Part shown: positions 1 through 11,616 of the stretch, piece by piece
How positions within the stretch are numbered: position 1 is the first letter of the stretch
Layout of the letters: the number at the start of each line of letters is the position of its first letter
Source: Rhizoctonia solani
Taxonomy: Eukaryota; Basidiomycota; Agaricomycetes; Cantharellales; Ceratobasidiaceae
Assembly (NCBI RefSeq): GCF_016906535.1
Contig: NC_057372.1
Coordinates: forward strand, 849,501-913,500
Reading direction: 5' to 3'
DNA length: 64,000 bases
Program-made: the position numbers and the translations under genes
Notes under the pieces: model-generated
What the model saw: the letters and a program-made list of their open reading frames with translations, nothing else
Database searches by the model: none
Told to the model about the DNA's origin: nothing

Positions 1-583
1 GTATTGGACATCTCTCGAGCATGGGTATCCCATACTGCAGGAGCGGATGCCAATGGATTGTGCTCAGACTCAAGGCCGGCCGAGGAGACGGATGCGACGT
101 CATCTTGGGATAAAGTTACACAATTCTCTGGCTCTGGCTCTGGCTCTGTTTCGGATATCTGTACAGGTGAAGCAGGGTGGGTACCCTTTTGTAGGATCCT
201 CAAAAACTCCTCTAGTGTCTCGGACGAGAGCGTGGATATTGTGCTGTAAACAATTGGTAAGCACAGGCGTGTAGCCTCGTGGCGAGCACATACTTTTGGG
301 ATTCATCTGGGACATCTGGGGGCGGAGTGGGCTGGTCAACGAGAGAGATGCGTGCAAGTGCCTCTGCGGGGGAGGGCACTACTCGAAGCCTGGGTGGAAC
401 ACGTGTGTGTCGGGCCGAGCCGGAGCGGGCGACCTGGGCAGGGCTATAGGGGTGGTAGTGGGCATGGGATGGGCGCAGTGGCCTTGGAGCTACGAGTGTC
501 GGATATGTCACGGTCCATTGGGAGGAAGACTTGGTTGAGGAAGACTGAAGTGCGTGGGAGGGCGTTGCGAGGGGCTGGAACAT
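1..583 (-). CDS. Hypothetical protein, 5' part only (runs off the window)
   Basis: Reading from a Met codon at 583, the frame stays open apart from one 50-base intron (244-293, donor GTATGT, acceptor TTTACAG) and continues in frame to the window edge, so only the N-terminal part is present. The protein starts MFQPLATPSHALQSS, is rich in Pro, Ser and basic residues for about 100 residues, and then turns acidic with a short Glu-Pro repeat (TEPEPEPEPEN). I see no domain I recognise; the composition suggests a disordered N-terminus, as in many fungal regulators. An in-frame extension upstream of the Met (towards 955) exists but has no gene-like character. Confidence 0.5.
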
Positions 584-1068
584 TGCAACTCGAAATATTA
601 TTAATTCTCGCCGGGCTCTGTTTGGTGTATCGTGTATGTAATGTCCAATACAACAACAGCTCGAGTCGATCACTTCGTTGGCCTTGACGCGGCTGTGGGG
701 CGCGTGTGTGAAAACTGGATGGGCGGCTCGGGAGGATCCGTTGCCGTCTGGGAGCGATTTCCTCAAGTTAATTTTCCAAAATGTTATTGTGTGCCTATGC
801 AATCTCAATCGCAATAGCAATAGCAAAAAAGTAAAACCAGCAAATCCAAATGATCCGTGTGTCTGTCTGGGCCGAACCGTTACACGCGAGGGGATGAAGG
901 CGAAGGGGGACTCATTCATCAGAACGACAGCGCAGATCCGGTTCCACGAGGCCAAATCAAAAGCCGCCCCTGAACAATAGCAGTCCTCATGACAAATTCA
1001 TCCTCTCCAAGCATACAATCCGTGAGACCCCACATGAAACAAAATAGTCCTACTCTGCCCAAACTGCT
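584..1068. other. Intergenic, 485 bp
   Basis: Lies between the start of the partial gene at the window edge and the stop of the M24 peptidase gene, both on the minus strand. It should hold the promoter of the first and the 3' end of the second. Open frames crossing it are shadows; no repeat or RNA gene seen. Confidence 0.4.
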
Positions 1069-2738
1069 TCATGGGTCCCACAAATTCCTGGCAAATCCGC
1101 CCACACCGTCCGTGAGCAACACAGCATTTCCGTCTCGGCCAATGTAGAAGCAATCTTCCAATCGCACACCCACTTTGCCAAGGATGTAAATACCAGGCTC
1201 GTCAGACATGGCGTTCCCAGCTTCTAGTTTGTGCGCATTGTCAGATCCGCGTCGAAGATATGGTGCTTCATGTCCTTCAAGTCCAATACCTGCAGGGCAA
1301 ACCACGGGAATCAAAACTCAATAACAGCCGAGGTGAAACGAACCAAGTTTGCTCACCGTGTCCCAACCGATGCGAAAAGTACTTGGCCATCCCCGGTTGT
1401 TCGTTGTCCATATGTACCCGCGCAGCCTCGTCGACCCTGCGTGCTTCTACTCCTCGACGGGCAACACTAAATGCATACGCTTGTACCTTGGACACAGTCT
1501 CCCAGATACGAATATGATCATCAGGTACCACCGAGTCCGGTAGGGCAAATGTCTGAATAACCGGTTAGTCTCGTGCACAAATGAAAGAAAAGGGACAATC
1601 AAAAGTTTCCGTACCCGAGTAACATCAGACTCATAGTTATGCAACGACCCGCCTGTATCGATCAAAACCATATCCTGGGCTAAGAGCGTTCGATCGTTGC
1701 CACTCCCATGAGGTAACGCGGCATTCTCTACAATTCGGACCAGTCAGAACCACCTTGAACATTCACATGAATTCGGACGTACCCCCAAACTGAACGAGTG
1801 CAAAAGCGTTTTTGAGCCCAGCAGAAGAAAGAGCGAGAGCCATGAGTTCTTTAACTTGGGATTCCCGAATTCCAATGTACATGCGTTCTCGAACGGCCCG
1901 GATAGCCATGAGCGTTACCTAACACGAGAAAGGAGTTTTTAAGTTTTCTGTTGCTTGGATTATATAGGGGACATTACCTCATTGGCACATTGCATTAACG
2001 CAATTTCCTCTGGGCCCTTTTGCTCGCGCAGCGCACGGACGGATGGAGGAGCCATACCCACACGTGTCCCGTCTCCACCGGCCCGTTTCAACCCTTCAGC
2101 AACAAACAGCCTCATTCCCTCATCAACGACAACATCCCCAATCTCCTTTCTTCCTAATCGCAACGCACGAAACAGCACGTCGTACGGATTCTCCTCTTCG
2201 GCCCACAGGATAAACCCCACATCCTCCCGACTGGGAACGCTCAACAACCTCGCTCGGTCTTGTTCAAACTTGGGCGCAAGTACGTGCACCCGAGCTCCAG
2301 GCGTGACCGCAATCAAAAACACTCGTTCGGAGAGTTTCCAGTCACCCAAGGATATGTTTGTAAAGTAAGTAGCGCTCGGACCTGGTTCGGCGATATACGC
2401 CCCGACTTGTTGTTCTTTCAAGACCCGGGCGAGGGAAGATTGGCGCTCGAGAAAGGTAGAAGAGGGAATAGGTGAGGTGTGTGCGCAGTGCGATGCGAGG
2501 TGCTTGAACGGATTGGAGTCATTGGTCGGTTCGTTGGAATGGAAGACCGATAAGTATGATAGCACAACGAGCACGAGTATTCCAATTCGGTAGGCAAGAA
2601 AGGGGACTCGAGGTGGTTGCGACTTTGGGGCCTATATATATCAGGATTAGTAGTCCCGGGGGTGGGCAGTCAATTGCACAGGATACTTACAAATTCCCCA
2701 TCTAAGCGATTCCCTATCTCCGAATCCAACGCCTTCAT
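1069..2738 (-). CDS. Membrane-anchored Xaa-Pro aminopeptidase/dipeptidase (M24B)
   Basis: Proline-specific metallopeptidase of the creatinase/aminopeptidase P family. Exon 1 (2691-2738) encodes MKALDSEIGNRLDGEF; after an intron, exon 2 (from 2631) adds a hydrophobic segment (IGILVLVVLSYLSVF), so a type II membrane anchor is likely. A creatinase N-terminal domain follows, then the catalytic pita-bread fold. All five expected dimetal ligands can be seen: Asp in VLIDTGG, Asp in ESDVTR, His in HRLGHGIGLEGHEAP, Glu in EPGIYI and Glu in VGVRLEDCF. At least five introns interrupt it. It is probably an intact exopeptidase removing an N-terminal residue before proline. Substrate and exact location are inferred. 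The neighbours do not suggest a shared pathway. Confidence 0.85.
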
Positions 2739-3424
2739 TTCTCAATCCAGTGGGGCTGTCCTGTATGACGAGAAGCCGCAGTTGATGAAAACGACTCGGT
2801 GACAAGACGACCAAGAGAAAAACGTGAAACTCAAGGGCTGGTGGTCGTGAACACCAAACCGGGGTGCAATATACTTATGGGACACAGGTATCCCGAATTA
2901 GAAGCTCACAGGGTTCCGTCTGATCAGAAATGATTATTTGCCAAACTTGACTAATGACGTGCCTCTCTTGGAAACTTTCTTGGAAGGGTGAGGGAAATAT
3001 GTATGTAAGATCCAGGCGATGGGTAAATATTGAACATATTGTTATGGGGATAACTACGGGGGCTATTCGCTACAATGGTGGGATTCTGAAGGTACGGCGA
3101 GTTCCGAAAGGATTAACTTCATCACCATCCTTTGAGTCTGGATCTAGATCATTACTTTACAAGTCGCGGGTTTATATGACGGCCGTGATATCAATTGTAT
3201 TCCACCACGCATTCATTATAGAGATAGTAATACGGAGCTTTCCGAAATGATAGGTGTGGTGAAAGAGAGATGCTTTATATCCAAAATCACGCGCCTTCTC
3301 GCCTATCGACAGCGAGCAACTTTGCGCGCACCATATCCCGGCTGTATATCAAACCGGCCTTTCCATATCCCCAAAAGATATTTTCAAAGATCCAGGGGTT
3401 CTCAGACCCAGGCGTAGCCATAGC
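2739..3424. other. Intergenic, 686 bp
   Basis: Between the 5' end of the M24 peptidase gene and the 3' end of COX16. It must carry the peptidase promoter. A plus-strand open frame at 2954-3250 has no recognisable domain. No repeat or RNA gene seen. Confidence 0.4.
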
Positions 3425-3894
3425 TTATTGGTCTCCGGAACCAGGAGGGCGTGGTACTCGCACAGGTTCCCAATCTTCATCGTCTTGCGCTTGAAGCCTC
3501 TGTGGGAACAAGGGGTCAGTACAGGGGGGCACCCAGCGTGCACTTACTAGCCCCAAAAGAAACCTAGCACACGCACAAAGTACTCTTCTCGAATATCCAC
3601 ATGTCTCCTGTTCTTGCTCATGTGCAATTCTTCCTCCTTGGACATCTACGCGATCGGACGATCAATGGGACTTGCCGACTAAACGAATACATAAATGATC
3701 GAACCAACCTGTGTCACCTTCTTCTCGTGCAAGTCATATCGAGTTTGGGTAAACGTTGACAGCGCAAAGCTCCCTCCTACCATGACAAGGACAAACGGTA
3801 GGCCAAAGTAAGACGGATGCCGCTTTAAGATTCGACCAATACCATCGGCCCTTGAAGTATGCGCGCGGAAAGGTCGAGAGCCAAAGACCGCCAT
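3425..3894 (-). CDS. COX16: Cytochrome c oxidase assembly protein COX16
   Basis: A 109-residue protein in three exons (3709-3894, 3577-3645, 3425-3499) whose lengths join in frame. It shows the full COX16 pattern: a short basic N-terminus (MAVFGSRPFRAH), one membrane segment (FGLPFVLVMVGGSFALSTF), the family signature FTQTRYDLHEKK, then DIREEYFRLQ and the C-terminal DWEPVRVPRPPG. COX16 sits in the inner mitochondrial membrane and assists maturation of cytochrome c oxidase (COX1/COX2 assembly). The Met at 3894 is chosen because it gives the usual family length; an in-frame upstream extension has no similarity to the family. Confidence 0.93.
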
Positions 3895-4148
3895 TCGTGC
3901 AATAAAGTCAGTAGGGATTAGTGCACAAACGGCGATCAAGTCTAAACAAAACGGCCCCACCCGTCTAATCGGCGCTTACATCACTAGGTCGAACTTCCAC
4001 GGGTCAGGCGTTTGCGCCCCATACTGAAATATTATCGAGTTTCGTCAATAGCTCCTAGAGGGACGGATGCTTCTTGGTTTAAAAGTAGGGCGAGCACGCG
4101 AACGGAAATGCGAGCCTGTCCGCCCTTGCGCTTTCTGCCCACTCCAGA

Positions 4149-6416
4149 ATGCCTACTTACAAACGTGTGCCGGGTCCTGCTTGGGTCCAGCTCCCACTAG
4201 CCAACCTCCCCATCCTAGGGACTCAGTTCGTTTGGAGTGCTGAGATGGCGTTTGTATCGCCTTACCTGTTGGAACTTGGCTTGACTAGGGCACATATGGC
4301 CCTGGTCATGCTCGCAGCTCCTTTCAGCGGTTTGATAGTTCAACCCATAATTGGCGAGTCCCTCATCCCTTTGAGTCCTCTCGTTACTGGCGTGAAGTGT
4401 TACTAATTATATCTTCTTTATCAGGTGCACTTGCAGACTCTTCAACGTCGAGGTGGGGTCGCCGACGTCCGTTCATGCTAGGCGGCAGCGTCTTGTGTAT
4501 ACTGTCACTCATGATGCTAAGTTACGCAAAGGAAATCTCGGCGTGGATCACTGGCGAAGATAACCATGTGAGTGCAACTTCTTCGAATCTATAGCTTAAT
4601 TTCTTAATGAACTTCATTCCACCCTGTAGGCTTCTTCTCTTGGTCTCACACGGGCCATCGCAGTTGTCGCGGTCTATTGCATAGATTTCACACTCAATGC
4701 CGCGACTGCCGCTGCCCGAGCGCTGGCTATTGACGTTCTGCCAACTGAGCTTCAATCATCGTCTGGGGCTTGGGCCAGCCGTATGGTCGGGGCGGGAGGA
4801 ATCATCGGGTTCTACAGGTACTCAAGTTTATTCTAGACGAGCCGTTCCGACCCTCATTCATGAAAAATTTTCTCCAAGTGGGACTGCGGCTCTTCCTAAA
4901 TTGTTCCCAGCATTAGGCACATCGCAGATAGCCATTATGAGCTTCCTTGCTTCGATAGCCTTGCTTATTACCCAATTCTTCACCTCAATTTGTGTGATAG
5001 AATCAGTGCATACATCCACCGCTCCGCGGCATAGTCTTAAGTCACATCGGAGATTTTGGCTGTTTGAAAGGTTTGCCGCGGCTCGCCGCAGTTTGCGTAG
5101 CCTTCCGCATGAAGTCAAGTCTGTTGTGAGTCTTTGCGTTGTTTATGCTTACCGGTGGCTGATCATCAGGCTGAAAACGCGCAGTGTGCCATTCAGTTCT
5201 TGTAAGTGGCTCTAAAGATCTACCATTAATAATTCCAACCAACACGCTTTCAATCGTCTCCAATAGCAGTTGGATGGGATGGTTCCCTGCGATGTTTTTT
5301 GGAACTGTATGGATAGGGGACATCTACATTAACGAGGCGCTCCGTCTCGGAGACCCCCGCTCAGTAACCGATCCAACCCTTCGTGTAAGCCCGCGCGCTT
5401 GTTTTCTGGCACTGGTTTATTTGACCTGTGCCTTGAGCTTTAATTAAGCCGCTCTACTTAACTATATGCATATTTTCAGGCTGAAGGCACGAGAATAGGA
5501 TCGCGTGCCATGTTCTACGGCGCATTATTGACGTTTGTAACATCGATTCTCCTTCCTTATTTTGTCAAGAATCCAGATCTACGCGCCAGGGGAATGGAGT
5601 CTCTATCGCTTGGAGCCGAGGAGGGCTCAGGGGCTGTTCGAAGCGCTCCTCCACCCCGAGGGTTCAAGTTTACTATTGGACTCTCTTTATGTTGGCAATT
5701 AGCCCATATAACATTCGGGTTGCTTTTACTGGCTACAGGGTCTGTCTCTGCGCTCCGCTAACATCCCGCAGTATGCTAACCGAATATCAGCTTTGTAACA
5801 TCGGTACGCGCTGCGACGGCGATCTTTGCATTACAAGGGCTATGCTCTGCAACCACTCATTGGGTTCCGTTTGCTATTGTGAGTGTGTTATTAGTTTTGG
5901 TAGTTTTACTACTAACTGTTGAAAAAGATTGCCACAGCTGCTCACAAAGACGCGTTCAAAACTATGGGGCCTAATGAGGAGTATTTAGCTGGCAACTTAC
6001 CCAGAGAACAGGAATATTTACTGGACAGCTCTGCTTCTGAGCGCTACCCTCCAGAATTCGCAGGAGATGCCCCCAATCGAGCCGGTTTATTTCTTGTAAC
6101 TGACCACATATCTTTATATATGGGTACAGGCTGATCTAAACTTCGCCTATAGGGTATCCATAATGTTTTCGTAGTATTGCCCCAGTTCCTATCCATATCC
6201 CTTTCGGCCATAATCTTCTCATTACGTGACCCTGGGAGGTCAGTGCTTGGTGGAGCACCCACAGAGTTTACCAGCGCCCAGAAACTCAGTAGTCTGACTG
6301 TAATTTTGAGGTGGGTGTGTGTTTTTGGATCCAGGACAGTGCTTACGCTCTATCATAGCATTGGAGGGTTGAATTCCCTTGTGGCTGCATTTCTGACAAG
6401 GAAATTGTTAAACTAA
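4149..6416 (+). CDS. GPH-family sucrose/alpha-glucoside transporter
   Basis: Ten exons (4149-4353, 4425-4567, 4630-4817, 4879-5125, 5170-5201, 5267-5384, 5480-5739, 5791-5878, 5928-6095, 6153-6416) sum to 1713 bases, giving an intact 570-residue protein. It has the hallmark loop after TM2, STSRWGRRRPFMLGG, of plant SUT and fungal sucrose/maltose-H+ symporters, plus GTQFVWSAEM in TM1, SWMGWFPAMFFGT, and a last hydrophobic stretch with GIHNVFVVLPQFLSIS. About twelve membrane segments are expected. It probably imports sucrose or related glucosides with protons at the plasma membrane; the exact sugar is inferred. Intron 1 (4354-4424) has a GC donor (G|GCGAGT) with a good branch site (TACTAAT). 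The gene converges on the MFS sugar porter, 107 bp away. Confidence 0.85.
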
Positions 6417-6523
6417 TCGTAGCCTGTACTATTATCGTTGATACCATATCTCTGTTCGCTCACTTTTATTGCTACAGTAGTTTGAATAGACAATTTACAT
6501 GCAGTTTTATCGCTATTTGCATC

Positions 6524-9236
6524 CTACCCTTGCTTCTCAACATCCATATGCGCTCCCCTGGTCTGGTCAGGCGATGGATCTGAAGCATTGTTCCGTCTCC
6601 TGATCCCAAATCCAAGTATCTCGTCGGCTTCTGGTGAGCCAGCAGGAGGAACATCTTTTCGTAAAGACACAGAAACAGGAGATACCCCCTCGTTGTATGC
6701 CTGTGCAAACACAACGTCCATATCTGTACGAATGTTTAGAAATTAACCCAGCGGACAACATGAGGGTCTTACCTTCCAAAGACCTGCCTGCGGTTTCAGG
6801 AAAGTAGAAGTAAACAACAGGAATAATGAACGCATTCAAGCATGCGAAAACAGTGTAGGTGTGATATCCAATGTTTTCGAATGATGGACCGGTAACCATT
6901 ACTACCTGTATGCGTAGATTAGTGTTACATACGGATATATGGAATGGTCATTATTCACAGACCATGAAGTTGAATGCCCTATTGAGGAAAAAATATCAAA
7001 ATTCACGTCATTTTTTCAGTTGAGTACAGGTGGCTCACCAATTGGAAGCGGTCGATAATGCATTGGCTGGTTGGCGGATCCTTAGAGGCGTGATCTCTGC
7101 AGGATACAGCCAAGTCTAGAGAGGCGTCTACTTCGGTCATATCGGCTAAGTTGATGCAAACTTACCATTCCTAACCAGCCAATCGCGAAAAACGAGTTGA
7201 ATACAAACAGGAGGACTGCGGATACAAGGTTGGTTGAAGATCTATCAATGCTCCCTAGCACAGCCAAAAGAACCATGGTAATGGTTTGACCAATCGCCCC
7301 CTGAAACAGGATATGGGTATGTAGGTAGTATGATTGAACTCAAGGAAACTCACAAAGATCATCAACTTGCGCCGACCAACTTTCTCGATAAGCCAAACCG
7401 CTATCAGACTGGCGAGAAAGTACTCAGTTCCTATCTCATATGTCAACAACATTTGGGCTCAGTTAATTAATAAAAGACTTACCGTTGCAGGCTGCCAGGA
7501 TTCTTGACTTCAGGTCATTAATCCCAAGCCTTTCAAACAATAGAGTCTACCCCGGAAATCTGTCAGCGCGTTATGGAAAAACCCAGTTGGCCACTACTTA
7601 CAGCATAGCTAGTAGGGATACACATATGCTTAGCGTTTGCATGAACACTTTGAAAGGAAATAACTTACTATGTGATCAAGTTTATACCAGTGATTTGTTG
7701 GAACGCCTGGATCACAATCCCAAGGGTGGCACGACGGAAGTTTTGCGAGCGGCCCCCATGAAAGAGCTCACGAAGATTAAATTTGTGTTGAGGCTCCCCT
7801 TTCTTAGATATTGTATTTTCAGTAAGAGCGGCTTCGCGAATGGCTAGGAAAGTTCTCTGAACGTCTGGGTGATCGTGCGGCTTATCTTCCAATGCCGAGA
7901 TAACTGCAAGCGCTTCGGCGTAGCGTCCTTGGTTGACGAGCCTGCAATGTATTCCATCAAATAAGTAACTCTAAATGTACAATGATACAACAACCTACCA
8001 ACGAGGAGAGTCTGGCAAGAGCTCAACACCAATTATCATCACAAGTGCGAACACTATCTGTAAAGCCACTGGAGCTCTCCACTGAGCAGAGGAATTCTTT
8101 ACGAAGAAACTACCCTCAATGTTAATACCTACCGCTTCTTGCGAGTTATTAACTTACAATCCGAAGTCGATCCACTAAGTTTCATGGCAGGTATTAGTCC
8201 GAATGAAGCGGGCGAATAAACAATCCTCACATAACTGAATACGAGCGTTAGTAAATCTCGAATGCAAAAGCACAGCATACTCACGAAACCATAATACCAA
8301 ATGTAATCAAGCTCCCTTCAATCATAATGAGGTAACCTCGTTTTTCCGGTGAAGCACATTCCGCGTGGTATGCTGGAACGGTAGATGTCTACGAATGGTG
8401 CTAAGTATGTGCAGATAGAACGAATCAAACTACCTACATTCAGCCCATTACCCAAGCCAGTAATCACGCGCGCTGTATGAAAACAGTCATTGATACTGCG
8501 CCGGTGTAGATCATTATAAACACCTCAAACTAACCCACTAGCATTTGTGCATAACTGAAACTTGCTGTCTGGAGGATTGCCCCGATGATCATTATAATAC
8601 CACCAACTGCAATAGTGCGTCGTCTTCCTAGCTTTTCTCCTACCCATAGCTTTCGTAACTGATTAGCAGCTGGTACAAAACTAGTACCCTAAACCACACG
8701 CACATTCGATAGTGCGCTGATTCAAATATCAAGGTAATAAATGGCCGGCTAAGTATGAAGTGATGGGGGAACCTACCCTATTAGACATCCAATCTCATAA
8801 ATGGCCACGAGCAAGGATTGTAGTGTGGCATGGTTAGGCGGACCAAACTCCTGTGTAGAGTTCAAGATCTTGGGGTTTATTCAAGGCATGAGAACTCACG
8901 CGGCTGGTCTGAGGAAAGTTTTCACAAACTTCGGGCAGCTCGATTAGTTTGATTCTGAGTGCTTGTAGACACACCTACGCTTTCAGTTGTAAGCAATGCA
9001 GACAAGACACCTTGGTCATATCCAAACAAGGTGAACCCTGTTCCAGCAATAAAAGCTAGAAACGCATTCAACCTAGCTCCCCGGAAACGGGGTCGATATT
9101 TTTCAATTTCTTCGTCTGAAGCCAATTGTTGACCTCGTGATAAAGAGGATTCTGATTCGTTTGAGCTCAAAGTTCGAGTGGGTCGTTCATGATGGGAAGT
9201 TTCGAGTTTGCCATCTGTTGGAGCGGAATGAGACAT
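6524..9236 (-). CDS. MFS sugar transporter (sugar porter family)
   Basis: Twelve-TM hexose-type permease. Visible family motifs, in order: GTGFTLFGYDQGVLSALL in TM1, LGRRRTI in the first cytoplasmic loop, QAFQQITGINLITYYA in TM7, EKVGRRKLM, PAEITPLRIRQPANALSTA and the C-terminal PETAGRSLEDMD. The Met at 9236 (MSHSAPTDGK) is used; the longer frame has no ATG. The gene has at least twelve introns. One exon is only 7 nt (7602-7608, CTATGCT): it completes ITYYATLLFE, and leaving it out gives a stop, so it is required. Near 8912 the frame needs one extra base (in FVKTFPQTSR), the one-base loss seen elsewhere in the window. Substrate is probably a hexose or related polyol; this cannot be set from sequence. 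Confidence 0.8.
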
Positions 9237-9851
9237 AGCGAAGGGGGCGGAAGTTACGAGGCCGCTTCCCAGCGTCTTTAAGTTCACCTTCAAGTTGCTA
9301 GCCGAGTGGGCATTTCATTCAGTTTTTCGGGATGTGACGTCAGCAATAGACAATACTTCGATTCATATATATGGTCGGCTATTACTGGACTACTGGAGCC
9401 ACCACGGTGAAGATCATGTGCTAACAGTTAAAAGAATTTTACGTGAGTTAGCTGATATAAGTGTTTATGAATATATGCGCATTCATAGCTCAGCATTCTG
9501 GTTTACTCTCGCATTAACAACTCATCCGGGCCAAGCACTATTAAGGCCAGACTTCTGGCATTCCGACGTTGTGGTGAAGAACCGCAGTCCATCGGCGGGA
9601 ACGGCGAAAAGGGGAGATGAATCAAACACGAAGCGTGTTACTGGCGATCAGATGATGGTTCGTGGGGGCTAATTTCAACAAGGAAGTTGAAGTAGCCGGT
9701 TAGCGAGTGGCCTCAGTACGTAACCTGTTGCTTCTTTGCCGACTTAAAGGACCAAAGGGTTGACTGCGTATACAAGTTGCACGATCTATATACATGGTAC
9801 TGCCATGGAATATACTCCGAAATGCTGAGAAATATATGAATCAACAATAAT
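9237..9851. other. Intergen region between MFS transporter and desaturase, 615 bp
   Basis: Holds the sugar-porter promoter and the 3' end of the desaturase gene. The plus-strand open frame 9295-9672 starts with TTG and has no recognisable domain. No repeat or RNA gene seen. Confidence 0.4.
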
Positions 9852-11616
9852 TTACGAAATTTGTACTTCATGAATGCTACGTCTCTGAGCTTCACCTCGC
9901 TTGTTCCTATAGAATAGAACGTTTCCTAACAGAATAAAGTTCAGCATGGAGTTCTCCCAAGTAACGTTGAAATACACGCCTTCGTCCTCCACAAACTGGC
10001 ATTCATTATATGTATTCCATAATGCCTGGAAGACGGTTCGGATGAATGCATATAATGGCCCCCAAGAAAGGCCGACAAATATTGTGTTGCTTCGCTCCGT
10101 GATCTAGAGAGGACATCAAAACATGAAAGCACATTCATAAATATGAGCCATACACCAGGGAATTTGAGGGAAAAAGTGATGGACGACATGAAAATGTGCA
10201 ACTTCGCAAGAACAAGGCGTCAGCGATGCAGTAAATTAGTCTCCATACAACTCACCATCGTGTAGGAAGAATCTTCCTTGCCATCCTAAGAAGTCCCTGC
10301 TCGGCGTGATTAATGGCTTAGTAGGGGGTCGCGTCGGGATAGCTATAAAGAGCGTACCGGTCAATTGTTGCTGCAGCGCCTCTTTGGAACGACCACTCGG
10401 GGTTCCGGTAGTGAGGGAGTAGAGGATGCGTGTGGTGCAGATATGTGATCCTGAAGCACCCTTTAGTAAAGATTTACTCTATGCAGCTAAAACATACATA
10501 ATGAACCAGTGGGTCACTGAAAGCCATGGAATTCCATAGTACTTCACCACTGCAGCCAAGCCGTACTTTTGACAACATAGATAAATCGCCATGACCATAG
10601 TGAGAATACCGTAGTTTGAGATTATAACAGCTCGACGTTGTGATTTGTTAAAAAGAATTGAATTGGGATCGAAATGGTTCGTGAACTGGGGGTATCGCTT
10701 TTGGCCTGTGACAGGAGGCTGTAGGCTTTGTCAAGAATTCGAGTGACCAGCGACACTCACCAGAGACATTCATCAACAAATATGCTGGGAAAGCTAATAC
10801 TTGTTGTCTTATCAAAAGAAAGAGTGTGTATATGGGAGTATCGCCAAATATTTCGTCCCAATCAATTTCGGAGTCAGGCTTGGAAGGGATGTTCAGTTCC
10901 ATTCGTGTTTGTGGGACGTAGACTTCGTCACGCTCCATGAAGCATGATTACTATGATGTCTATGGTGTGATATCTTCCTGTTGGTCCCATATTAAATGAC
11001 ATAGGTCTCACGGTTACACTATACTCACCATGAGAAGTATGGCGTCCACAGAGCTGTGTGCAAGACGAATCCAATGGTGTCGCACAGTATCCTAGAGATG
11101 AGAATGCGCCATGTCCGCACTAGAAACCCCTCAACTTGTGTCCTTGACTTGATGTTACGGAACCCTCACCTCATGCCCAATCACCCATATCCTACAAGTT
11201 CATTAGAATCACAAGGCTGAAAGGGCTTTCGATTAGACTCACCCGGTGAAAGCGAGCCCTTGGAACCACCAACTGGCGAACATACATTGTTAATACAGTT
11301 CGCGGGGCTTAGAAAAGCATATAGACCCACTATGTCATCCACAACAGCCACCGAAACCCTTGGAGCAACGAGCTCCGTAGAAGGCTCGCTTCGTTCAAGC
11401 AAGTAAAATAAGGGTCGATAAAAGACGCTACCTTCCAGAGAGCTGCAGCTAAGATTAAGTCACGAACCAGGTACGTTATACTTCTTGTAGTGTTCCGGAT
11501 GAACAATCGAGGAGGCACAGCGTTTTTTATTTCCTTCATGGACCATTTCAGAGGCGTGAAAATGTCCTTGGGTGAGCTAGTCGACGGTTTTCAGGTCGGA
11601 GCGAGGTATCCGTCAT
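9852..11616 (-). CDS. Delta-12 (oleate) fatty acid desaturase, multiply frameshifted copy
   Basis: Membrane desaturase that converts oleate to linoleate in the ER. Similarity runs the full length: N-terminal [10 protein letters not shown], then [27 protein letters not shown], His box 1 (HECGH), His box 2 (SHHRHH), [63 protein letters not shown], His box 3 (HVVHH), [20 protein letters not shown] and ECQFVEDEG. All three His boxes survive. However, five joins each need one missing base (near 11570, 11093, 10939, 10093 and 10035), and the last intron lacks a GT donor (GAAG|GCGTGT). No frame is continuous. Either a recent pseudogene or a real gene with consensus deletions. All five lesions have the same sign and there are no nonsense substitutions, which favours the second. 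Confidence 0.8.

Noticed and set aside
2954..3250. 98-residue plus-strand frame in the spacer before COX16
   Set aside because: No domain, no splice context and composition like translated non-coding DNA.
9295..9672. 125-residue plus-strand frame upstream of the MFS porter
   Set aside because: It starts with TTG, lies in the porter's promoter and shows no recognisable motif.
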